Shown here one piece after another: positions 1-6,993 of a DNA stretch of 34,453 bases. The translations under genes and the position numbers were made by a program. The stretch lies in the NCBI GenBank assembly GCA_938023905.1, contig CALJCO010000104.1:1-34453 (forward strand), written 5' to 3'. A model generated the notes under the pieces. The model saw nothing but the letters and a program-made list of their open reading frames with translations. It did no database searches and was not told the DNA's origin. Within the stretch, counting starts at the first letter, position 1; every line of letters begins with the position of its first letter. This DNA is from an uncultured Collinsella sp. (GTDB lineage: Bacteria; Actinomycetota; Coriobacteriia; Coriobacteriales; Coriobacteriaceae).

Positions 1-121
1 GGTCGTCCGAAACATCCGGATGTACGGTACGGGCCTTCTTTAGAAACGCACGCTTAATCGTCCGCGCGTCGGCATCCCTGTCGACGCCAAGCACCTCGTA
101 GTAATCCCTATTTTCCGACAC
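1..121 (-). CDS. second J-domain (DnaJ-family) protein, 5' end only
   Basis: Reading the minus strand from a GTG at 121 gives an open frame that runs off the window edge at 1. About 40 residues are visible and they are a J-domain: the DYYEVLGV start of helix I, a basic helix II (KRAFLKKAR) and the diagnostic HPD tripeptide that activates the Hsp70 (DnaK) ATPase. A purine-rich stretch (GGAAGG) sits about 9 nt before the GTG, so this start is reasonable. The gene follows the membrane DnaJ-like gene by 81 nt on the same strand, giving two J-domain genes in tandem. The visible part cannot show whether it is a full DnaJ, a CbpA-like protein or a short J protein, so no symbol is given. Confidence 0.8.
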   Translation of the reverse strand, partial: MSENRDYYEVLGVDRDADARTIKRAFLKKARTVHPDVSDD

Positions 122-202
122 GACCGAATCCTTCCGACTTTCATTATTTTCACAGTGCGTCCTATACCCAAGCTGGGCCGACCGCAAACAGAGGGTTTGA
201 TG

Positions 203-1306
203 TTATTGCATTTGATACGGCGAAAGCATGGCCCGTTGCGAGCAGCTCGCGAACCAAACCGACACGAGCGCGAACATGAAGCCGTTGGCAAAACCGTTGG
301 CAAACTGCATCGCACCGCGCTTCCACCACAGCAGGCTGCGATGAAGCACACCGTCCGAAAGCACCATAAATAGGCCCATGGTAAATGGAATAAAGCACAT
401 CACGGCAAAGGCCGAGAACACGCCCGAAATGGCCGACAGCACCAAAAACGGCGCCACGATGCCCATCAGGTAAAAACCGGTACGAGCTTTGCCTTCCAAG
501 CGCTCGGCTTCAACATGGGCGCGGCCGACCAGGTCGCCGCCCGCGGCACCGTTGGTGCCAGCATGACCCATGCCGCCAATGCGGACCTCGTCGCCATCGT
601 GCGTGCCGGCAGGAAACTCAATCGTCTGCTCGGAGGTTACGCGAGTACGACCGCTACCACCGCAATCGGGACAGGGGTCGGCCACGACCTTACCGGAACC
701 GCCGCACTCGGGGCAGACCGACTGGAACGTGCCCGCACCAAACAGGAAGGACAGGTCGACGTCGATGTGGCCGCGGCCACCGCAGCTCGGGCAGGTATGT
801 GCATGCTCGGACGAAACAGAGCCCGAGCCGCCGCAGTTGCTACAGGTATCGAAGCGCGTGTAGCGGACGGTCTTGCGGGCACCGCCCTTGGCCTCCTTGG
901 CGTCGAGTTTGATATCGACGACCACGTTGGCGCCGTTCTCGGGATTGTAGGCAGCCTGGCCGCGACGCTGCTGGCCCCAGGCGCCACCAAAGGGAAAGCC
1001 GCCCTCAAAGGGATTGCCATAGCCCGTGCTGCCGGCGTAGCCGCCACCATAGGGCGAAGCCGTAGGAGCACCGGCAAAGGGATTGCCAGAACGCATGGCG
1101 TCGTAGCGCTCACGTTTTTGCTCATCCGAAAGCACGGCGTAGGCCTCGGAAACCTCTTTAAACTTTTCCTCGGCATCCGGCTCTTTATTGACGTCCGGAT
1201 GGAGCTTACGGGCCTTTTGCTGGAAGGCCTTTTGAATATCACGCGAGGTGGCGTCCTTGGAGACACCCAGAATCTCGTAGTAATCTTTTTCGTTCATCGT
1301 CGCCAT
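203..1306 (-). CDS. dnaJ: DnaJ-like co-chaperone with C-terminal membrane segments
   Basis: 367 residues. The order is: J-domain (about 7-70, HPD at 36-38), Gly/Phe-rich linker (74-112), and a DnaJ zinc region with four CxxCGG motifs (Cys pairs at 155/158, 172/175, 198/201 and 212/215) inside the first C-terminal substrate-binding domain. After GGDL at 256-259, where ordinary DnaJ continues into the rest of that domain, the second domain and the dimerisation helix, this protein switches to hydrophobic segments (about 277-320 and 338-354) with a WWKR stretch between them. It should therefore sit in the membrane with the J-domain probably cytoplasmic. The ATG at 1306 is chosen because AGGAGG lies 9 nt upstream; the GTG at 1327 would overlap that site. 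It follows hemW by 58 nt. J and zinc parts are certain; the canonical name is less so because the C-terminus is unlike E. coli DnaJ. Confidence 0.88.
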   Translation of the reverse strand: MATMNEKDYYEILGVSKDATSRDIQKAFQQKARKLHPDVNKEPDAEEKFKEVSEAYAVLSDEQKRERYDAMRSGNPFAGAPTASPYGGGYAGSTGYGNPFEGGFPFGGAWGQQRRGQAAYNPENGANVVVDIKLDAKEAKGGARKTVRYTRFDTCSNCGGSGSVSSEHAHTCPSCGGRGHIDVDLSFLFGAGTFQSVCPECGGSGKVVADPCPDCGGSGRTRVTSEQTIEFPAGTHDGDEVRIGGMGHAGTNGAAGGDLVGRAHVEAERLEGKARTGFYLMGIVAPFLVLSAISGVFSAFAVMCFIPFTMGLFMVLSDGVLHRSLLWWKRGAMQFANGFANGFMFALVSVWFASCSQRAMLSPYQMQ

Positions 1307-1364
1307 GCGCGGCAACCTCCTGCTCACAGCAGCGTATATATTCCGGTAATTCTACCCGAGCGGC

Positions 1365-2597
1365 CTAAGCTAGATCCCAAAACAGCTCGAACAGAACATT
1401 TCCATCGAGCCAGCCCAGATGGGTCGGCGCCAGACGAGCTCGAACATGGCCCGCGACGACATCTGCCGAAGTGAAGGGTCCCTCATGACCCCAGAGCGTC
1501 TCGGCCACCCAAGTGGCAAGACCCAATTCGAGCGCGCGATCGCAGGCAGCTGCCAGCTCGCCCGTTGGGATGACGCAAGCTGCACGAGCCAACAGGTCGG
1601 ACGCAACACCGCGCGTCATGCGACAGGCGAGCATCAAGTCTTCGGCGACAGCCTCGCGCTGCGACAGATATTCGACCTCGAACGCCGTCGCGTCATCGTC
1701 ACGTTGCACCAGACGCACGCGGTACGCATCGCCTCGAGAAGACACGCCGGGGAACAAACCTGCAAGACGGTCGAAATCCTCGTCGTCGAGCATGCCCGCG
1801 GCAGAACGACCCAGGCCCAGGTAGCCCCGTCCGGTCCAGTAGGCAATGTTATGGGCGCACTCATGGCCGTCGAGCGCGTAGCTTGCCACCTCATACGGAT
1901 GATAGCCGGCCGCACCCAGGCGCTCACGCGCCGCGTCCATGCACGAAGCCTGAAAATCCTCGTCGGGCTCGAGCGACTCGTCACGGCACGCCATGCGATA
2001 GAGTGGCGTGCCCTCCTCGAGCGTGAGCGGGTAGACCGACACATGATGAGGCGCCGCCGCCAGCACGCCATCGAGCGTGCTCCGCCAGCTTGCGGCCGTC
2101 TGCCCGGGAAGGCCGCACATCAGGTCGCACGACACATCGAGGCCAGCGTCCTTCACCGTCGCGATAGCCGCAAGTGCCCGATTAGCATCGTGAATGCGGC
2201 CAATAGCAGTCAGCTCGGTATTGTCGAGGGTTTGCACGCCCAGAGAGATGCGCGTGACACCCGCCTCGGCAAGCGCGGTGGCGAGCTCGGCGGTCAGCGA
2301 CTCAGGATTGGCTTCGCAAGTAAATTCAACGGGTTTGCACCACATGGAGATACGCCTGGCAAGTTCCACCAGGCGCTCCCCTGCCAGCGATGGCGTGCCG
2401 CCGCCAGTATAGACCGTGCGGACCTGCGCAAGCGCCCCGGCGTCGCCAAAGGAATCGAGGCGCGCATACAACTGCTCAAAATAGGAATCGAGCGCGGCAT
2501 CCAAATCACACGCAGCAAAGCTGCGCGAGTCAAAGTCGCAGTACCGGCACTTTTGAGCGCAAAACGGCACGTGCACGTACAGCGCGGTAACGGCCAC
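1365..2597 (-). CDS. hemW: radical SAM heme chaperone HemW-like protein
   Basis: 410 residues of the HemN/HemW radical SAM family. The CxxxCxxC cluster motif is at Cys13, Cys17 and Cys20, followed by Asp-Phe where true HemN coproporphyrinogen dehydrogenases have a further Cys; this distinguishes HemW. The SAM-binding GGGTPS is at 65-70 and the HNxxYW motif typical of HemW is at 249-254. In characterised members HemW binds heme and passes it to target proteins; older annotations call it oxygen-independent coproporphyrinogen III oxidase. Translation starts at a GTG; GGAGG inside the end of dusB lies 7 nt upstream, and the genes are 2 nt apart, so coupling is likely. The lepA-hemW-dnaJ neighbourhood is widespread in bacteria. 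Confidence 0.92.
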   Translation of the reverse strand: MAVTALYVHVPFCAQKCRYCDFDSRSFAACDLDAALDSYFEQLYARLDSFGDAGALAQVRTVYTGGGTPSLAGERLVELARRISMWCKPVEFTCEANPESLTAELATALAEAGVTRISLGVQTLDNTELTAIGRIHDANRALAAIATVKDAGLDVSCDLMCGLPGQTAASWRSTLDGVLAAAPHHVSVYPLTLEEGTPLYRMACRDESLEPDEDFQASCMDAARERLGAAGYHPYEVASYALDGHECAHNIAYWTGRGYLGLGRSAAGMLDDEDFDRLAGLFPGVSSRGDAYRVRLVQRDDDATAFEVEYLSQREAVAEDLMLACRMTRGVASDLLARAACVIPTGELAAACDRALELGLATWVAETLWGHEGPFTSADVVAGHVRARLAPTHLGWLDGNVLFELFWDLA

Positions 2598-2599
2598 CC

Positions 2600-3643
2600 T
2601 TAAGCCTCCAGCGGATGAGCAGGCACCGACTCACCGGCGGCAAGCGCGGCCTCGCAGGCCACCACATCGCGTTCGATATCATCGACCAGCGACATGAACT
2701 CCTCGTACGTAGAGCAACGCACTACCTGAGCGCGCCAGGCGGCGGCATGGGGCATGCCCTTTAAGTACCAGCTTGCGTACGTGCGAGCACGCGACATGAG
2801 CGGCAGAAGCTCGTGCGTCAACGTCAGGTGCTCGCGCAGAGCCTCCAGGCGCTCGACCGAGGAGCGAGAAGGAACCGGCGTGCCATCGAGTGCAAGGGCT
2901 CGGGCATCGCCGAACACCCACGGATTGCCGTAGATGCCGCGCGCGATAAACACCGCGCTGGCACCCGAGCCGTGCAGATGCTCAGCAGCGTCCTCGGCCG
3001 AGAACACATCGCCCGAACCAATCACGGGAATCTCGACAGCGTCGGCAACCTCATCGACGACCGACCAATCGGCCTGACCCGTGTAGAGCTGCGTGGCGCA
3101 ACGACCATGCACGGCGACTGCGGCAGCCCCTGCACTCTCAAGCATCTGGGCAAATGTCGCGGCATTACGGTCCTCGGCATAAAAGCCCTTGCGAATCTTG
3201 ACGGTCACGGGCACGTGCGCCGCGCCCACCGTAGCCTCGACGATCTTCTCCGCCAGGTCGGGCGTGCGCATGAGCGCCGAACCCTCGCCCTTGGTGACAA
3301 CCTTGCGGGCGGGGCATGCCATATTGATATCGATGAGCGACAGGCGATCGCCAACGCGCTCCTCGACGGCGGCGACGGCGCTCGCAAACTGCTCGGGCTT
3401 GGAGCCAAAGAGCTGCACGCAAATCTGCTGCTCCTCGTCGGCCGGTAGCACCAGGCGCCACGTCTTATTACTGGCATAGGCAAGGCCTGCCACGCTCACC
3501 ATCTCGCTGTAGGCAAGGTTGGCACCGCGGCGGCGACACATGATGCGATAGGCGGGGTCGGTCACGCCCGCCATGGGAGCCATAAGGAACGGCTGCTCGG
3601 CATAGGCACCCAGCAGCCGCTTGCTGTATTCAGAAAGCGCCAT
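2600..3643 (-). CDS. dusB: tRNA-dihydrouridine synthase
   Basis: 347 residues. This flavoenzyme reduces specific uridines in tRNA to dihydrouridine. The FMN-barrel signature APMAGVTD is at 22-29. The conserved DINMACP motif is at 105-111, with Cys110 as the expected catalytic proton donor. A second conserved stretch (IPVIGSGDVFSAEDA) and the phosphate-binding IARG/GNPW region follow. Length is normal for DusB. The ATG lies 4 nt after the lepA stop and 2 nt separate its own stop from hemW, so it belongs to the lepA-dusB-hemW-dnaJ string. The Dus subtype is assigned by overall similarity and is less certain than the family. Confidence 0.9.
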   Translation of the reverse strand: MALSEYSKRLLGAYAEQPFLMAPMAGVTDPAYRIMCRRRGANLAYSEMVSVAGLAYASNKTWRLVLPADEEQQICVQLFGSKPEQFASAVAAVEERVGDRLSLIDINMACPARKVVTKGEGSALMRTPDLAEKIVEATVGAAHVPVTVKIRKGFYAEDRNAATFAQMLESAGAAAVAVHGRCATQLYTGQADWSVVDEVADAVEIPVIGSGDVFSAEDAAEHLHGSGASAVFIARGIYGNPWVFGDARALALDGTPVPSRSSVERLEALREHLTLTHELLPLMSRARTYASWYLKGMPHAAAWRAQVVRCSTYEEFMSLVDDIERDVVACEAALAAGESVPAHPLEA

Positions 3644-3647
3644 GGAC

Positions 3648-5459
3648 CTACTCGTCCACCTTGAGGATCGCCATAAACGCCTCCTGCGGGACCTCGACCG
3701 ATCCGATGGCCTTCATACGCTTCTTGCCCTCTTTCTGCTTCTCGAGCAGCTTGCGCTTACGCGAGATATCGCCGCCGTAGCACTTAGCAAGAACGTCCTT
3801 GCGACGCGCCTTGACGGTGGAACGGGCGATGATCTTGTTGCCGATAGCACCCTGGATGGGCACCTCGAACAGCTGACGCGGGATGATCTCCTTGAGCTTG
3901 TCGCACAGGCCACGGGCCAGGCCATATGCCTTGTCCTTATGGACGATAAACGAAAGCGCGTCCACCTCGTCGCCCGAAAGCAAAATATCAAGCTTCACGA
4001 GCTCGGAGGGACGGTACTCGTTGAACTCGTAGTCGAGCGAGGCATAGCCCTTGGTGCGGCTCTTGAGCTGATCGAAGAAGTCCAAGATGAGCTCGGCGAG
4101 CGGCATATCGAAGCGCATCTCGACCGATTTGCTCGTCAGGTGGATCATGTCGGTCGTGACGCCGCGGTGCTCGATGGCGAGCTGCATGACGGCACCCGTG
4201 TACTCAGGCGGGCAGATGATCTTTGCCTTGAGGTAGGGTTCCTCGATACGATCGATGCGTGTGGCCTCGGGAAGGTCCTGCGGACTGCGGACATCGATCA
4301 TTTCGCCGTCGGTCTTGTAGACATGATAGTCAACCGAGGGACTCGTGGCAATGAGGTCCAGGTTGAACTCGCGCTCCAGGCGTTCCTTGACAACTTCCAT
4401 GTGCAGCAGGCCCAGGAAGCCCACGCGGAAGCCAAAGCCGAGCGCCACCGAGGTCTCGGGCTCCCACACCAACGACGGGTCGTTGACGTGCAGTTTATCG
4501 AGCGCGTCACGCAGGTTCTCGTAGTCCTTGTTGTCGATCGGGAACAGGCCCGTATAGACCATGGGCTTGGCCTCGCGATAACCGGGAAGCGGCTCGGGGC
4601 AGGGGTTCGACGCCCACGTAAGGGTATCGCCCACGCGAACGGCCTCGGGATCCTTCAAGCCCGTGACCACATATCCGACCTCGCCGACCGTCAGCGCGTC
4701 GACCGGGGTCTCGGCAGGACGCTTGACGCCCACGCCGTCGACCAAAAAGTCGCCCTTGGCTTGCATCATAAGCAGGGTATCGCCCTTTTTGATGGAACCA
4801 TCGAAGACGCGCACCGTAGCCACCACACCGCGATACTCGTCAAAGTACGAATCCAAAATGAGCGCTTTGAGCGGAGCGTTTGCATCGCCCTTAGGCGGCG
4901 AAATCAAAAAGACGATGGACTCCAGCAGATCGTGAATGCCCTCGCCGGTCTTGCCCGAGACGCACACGGCATCATCGGCGGGAATCGCCAGGTCGTCCTC
5001 GATCTCGGTCTTAACCTCGTCGGGATGGGCCGAGGGCAGGTCGATCTTGTTGATGGCGGGCACAATGTCCAGATTGGCGTTCATGGCGAGCGTCGCGTTG
5101 GAGACGGTCTGTGCCTCGACACCCTGAGTGGCGTCGACGACGAGCACCGCGCCCTCACAAGCGGCCAGCGAACGCGAGACCTCGTAGGTAAAGTCCACGT
5201 GGCCCGGCGTATCGATGAGGTTAAACTGATACGTCTCGCCGTCGTCGGCGTCATAGGACACGCGGACGGCATTGGACTTGATCGTAATGCCGCGCTCGCG
5301 CTCGATATCCATGGTGTCGAGCAGCTGCGACTCCATGTCGCGTTCGTCGACGGTATGGGTGAGCTCGAGGATGCGGTCACTGATCGTGGACTTGCCATGG
5401 TCGATGTGCGCAACGATCGAGAAGTTGCGGATGTGGGAAATGTCAATTGAAGTATTCAT
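3648..5459 (-). CDS. lepA: elongation factor 4 (LepA), ribosome back-translocase GTPase
   Basis: 603 residues from the ATG at 5459, the usual LepA length; an upstream frame extension to 5519 would place the start inside the rpsT terminator. The G1 loop AHIDHGKST is at 17-25, followed by the switch region IERERGITIKS, G3 DTPGH and G4 NKID, then EF-G-like domains and the LepA C-terminal domain ending near KKRMKAIGSVEVPQEAF. EF4 acts on stalled or mis-translocated ribosomes. The ribosome-binding site is weak (GGGTAAG about 10 nt upstream). The only plausible promoter overlaps the rpsT terminator just upstream. It heads the lepA-dusB-hemW-dnaJ unit. Confidence 0.97.
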   Translation of the reverse strand: MNTSIDISHIRNFSIVAHIDHGKSTISDRILELTHTVDERDMESQLLDTMDIERERGITIKSNAVRVSYDADDGETYQFNLIDTPGHVDFTYEVSRSLAACEGAVLVVDATQGVEAQTVSNATLAMNANLDIVPAINKIDLPSAHPDEVKTEIEDDLAIPADDAVCVSGKTGEGIHDLLESIVFLISPPKGDANAPLKALILDSYFDEYRGVVATVRVFDGSIKKGDTLLMMQAKGDFLVDGVGVKRPAETPVDALTVGEVGYVVTGLKDPEAVRVGDTLTWASNPCPEPLPGYREAKPMVYTGLFPIDNKDYENLRDALDKLHVNDPSLVWEPETSVALGFGFRVGFLGLLHMEVVKERLEREFNLDLIATSPSVDYHVYKTDGEMIDVRSPQDLPEATRIDRIEEPYLKAKIICPPEYTGAVMQLAIEHRGVTTDMIHLTSKSVEMRFDMPLAELILDFFDQLKSRTKGYASLDYEFNEYRPSELVKLDILLSGDEVDALSFIVHKDKAYGLARGLCDKLKEIIPRQLFEVPIQGAIGNKIIARSTVKARRKDVLAKCYGGDISRKRKLLEKQKEGKKRMKAIGSVEVPQEAFMAILKVDE

Positions 5460-5484
5460 GCGGACTATCTTACCCGAGCGGTAC

Positions 5485-5518
5485 AAAAAATGGAGCCTGT
5501 TCCATAAAACAGGCTCCA
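5485..5518 (-). terminator. intrinsic terminator after rpsT
   Basis: An 11-bp perfect stem (5491-5501 with 5508-5518) and 6-nt loop are followed on the minus strand by six T residues (5485-5490). It lies 38 nt after the rpsT stop and only 25 nt before the lepA start, so it should end most rpsT transcripts and limit read-through into lepA. Confidence 0.9.
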
Positions 5519-5546
5519 TTTATGCGCGTAATCTGAGTGGTGTGAA
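5519..5546 (-). promoter_or_regulatory. candidate lepA promoter overlapping the rpsT terminator
   Basis: On the minus strand TTCACA (5541-5546) and CATAAA (5519-5524) are separated by 16 nt. Initiation would fall near 5512, inside the first arm of the rpsT terminator, so a transcript starting there could not form the full hairpin. Support is sequence match only. Confidence 0.4.
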
Positions 5547-5555
5547 ATTTACAAC

Positions 5556-5822
5556 TTAGGCGTTGATGCTGTTCACGAGCTTGGCAAGACCGGACTTGCG
5601 GTTGGAAGCCTGGTTCTTGTGGATAACATGCTTGGCGGCAGCCATGTCGAGACGCTTGGTGACGGTCTTGAGGGCAGCCTGGGCCTTCTCGGCGTCGCCC
5701 TCGGCGACAGCGGACTGGACGTGCTTGGTCAGCGTCTTGAGCTCGGACTTGACAGCCTTGTTACGCATGCGAGCTGCCTCATTGGTGCGGATACGCTTCT
5801 TCTGAGACTTGATGTTTGCCAC
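5556..5822 (-). CDS. rpsT: 30S ribosomal protein S20
   Basis: 88 residues starting at a GTG (5822), with AAAGGA about 8-9 nt upstream. The start of the protein, ANIKSQKKRIRTNEAAR, and the long basic alpha-helical body are characteristic of S20, which binds 16S rRNA early in 30S assembly. A longer open frame upstream lacks a ribosome-binding site. S20 is autoregulated in E. coli, where it also begins with a non-ATG codon; the GTG here may matter in the same way, which is inference. It has its own promoter candidate upstream and an intrinsic terminator downstream. Confidence 0.97.
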   Translation of the reverse strand: MANIKSQKKRIRTNEAARMRNKAVKSELKTLTKHVQSAVAEGDAEKAQAALKTVTKRLDMAAAKHVIHKNQASNRKSGLAKLVNSINA

Positions 5823-5897
5823 TTCTGGAGTTCCTTTCGAGTTCCTTGCAAAAAATGTATGACACCTCTGAGACACGGTGAGGTCATGCAAGCGCCT

Positions 5898-5903
5898 ACT
5901 ATA
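5898..5903 (-). promoter_or_regulatory. -10 element of the rpsT promoter
   Basis: TATAGT on the minus strand, about 75 nt before the GTG, preceded by GTGC exactly as in the rpmB promoter at 18582-18591. No convincing -35 hexamer is visible. Confidence 0.45.
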
Positions 5904-5955
5904 GCACGCTCCCCCTCAAAGGGATAGAACGAATTTGTCAAATAGGCAGGTATCA

Positions 5956-6915
5956 TCACGATTTTCTCAAGATGTTCGTAATCCAGAGCAAAAGCGCCGT
6001 CTGAGAATCGGCCGAACCCTTGAGCGCGAGCTCCACATCGATCGCACCCTCGAGCGCTGCGACGAGCTCTGCCATCGAAAAGCGACGTGCCCAGGTCAGG
6101 TGATTCTTGACCTGCCAGGACTGGAGCTTGAGCGTTGCGGCCAGCTCACGACCCTGTCCGCGCGCATCGAGCGCCTTGGCGACGATCAGCTCACGGATGC
6201 GACCGCATAGCAGCGTGTAGGTCCACACGTAGCTCTTGGAGGGCAAAAGCTTAAAGAGCTCGAGCGATCGCCGCATATCGCGAGCCGAGACGGCGTTGAG
6301 GAAGTCCCAGGGTTGAACCTCGGCCGTACGTACAATCCAGCGCTCAACATCGGCAAGTTCAATCTGAGGCGACTCAACCATCTGGGCAAGCTTAGCCAAG
6401 TCGTTATCAAGCATGCGAGTGTTTTCACCCGAACGCGAGACGAGCTCCTCGGCCGCCGTCGAGATCGACTTGCCGTGCTGTGTCGCCATCTGCTGCACGC
6501 GGCGCGGTAGCTCCCAGCGCTTGGTGCCGGAGCAATCGATCACGGCCTTCTTGTCGATCTTGGCAATCGCCTTATACAGGCGTGTGTTCTTGGCAAGCGA
6601 GTCGGCGATAATGAGGCAGACCGTTGTGGGGCTGGGACTCGCCAGATACTCGACGAGCGGCTCCGAGACCGCCTTGGCGAGCTTTGAGCAGCCATCAAGG
6701 ATTACCATGCGAAACTCGCTGCCCATCGGAAAGGTGTTAAGCGATCCGATAATGGACTCGATATCGGGGTCCTTGGTCATGTCTCGCTCGTCGAGGTTGA
6801 ACTCGACCATACCCGACTTTTCCAGACGCGCTTTCATACGCGAGACGGCGTGGTCGCGCTTAACTCCGTCGGTACCGACGATCAGATATGCCGGCAGCAG
6901 ACCGGTTTCGGACAT
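5956..6915 (-). CDS. holA: DNA polymerase III delta subunit
   Basis: 319 residues from the ATG at 6915, which has GGGAGGGGA just upstream. The protein opens with the PAYLIVGTD strand typical of HolA, has an AAA+-like fold without Walker lysine motifs, and carries the conserved central helices including QPWDFLNAVSARD and the C-terminal collar-like helical region. Delta is the clamp-loader wrench that opens the beta clamp. It lies 78 nt after comEC and immediately upstream of rpsT, the comEA-comEC-holA-rpsT order seen in many Gram-positive genomes. The low overall conservation of HolA means the call rests partly on this context. Confidence 0.92.
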   Translation of the reverse strand: MSETGLLPAYLIVGTDGVKRDHAVSRMKARLEKSGMVEFNLDERDMTKDPDIESIIGSLNTFPMGSEFRMVILDGCSKLAKAVSEPLVEYLASPSPTTVCLIIADSLAKNTRLYKAIAKIDKKAVIDCSGTKRWELPRRVQQMATQHGKSISTAAEELVSRSGENTRMLDNDLAKLAQMVESPQIELADVERWIVRTAEVQPWDFLNAVSARDMRRSLELFKLLPSKSYVWTYTLLCGRIRELIVAKALDARGQGRELAATLKLQSWQVKNHLTWARRFSMAELVAALEGAIDVELALKGSADSQTALLLWITNILRKS

Positions 6916-6993
6916 TGCGCTCCCCTCCCGCAGGCCTTCGTATTCGTTCCGTGCCATTCTAGCCCAGGGGCCCACCACACGCCAACGACGTCG

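Noticed and set aside
3621..5450. A 609-codon open frame antisense to lepA, and similar long frames opposite pyrC, thiI, tsf and proS
   Set aside because: They are shadows caused by the high G+C content; their products have no recognisable domains, and the opposite strands encode well-known proteins.
5823..5891. N-terminal extension of rpsT to 111 residues
   Set aside because: The added residues are not S20-like, overlap the promoter region and lack a ribosome-binding site, whereas GTG 5822 has AAAGGA properly spaced.
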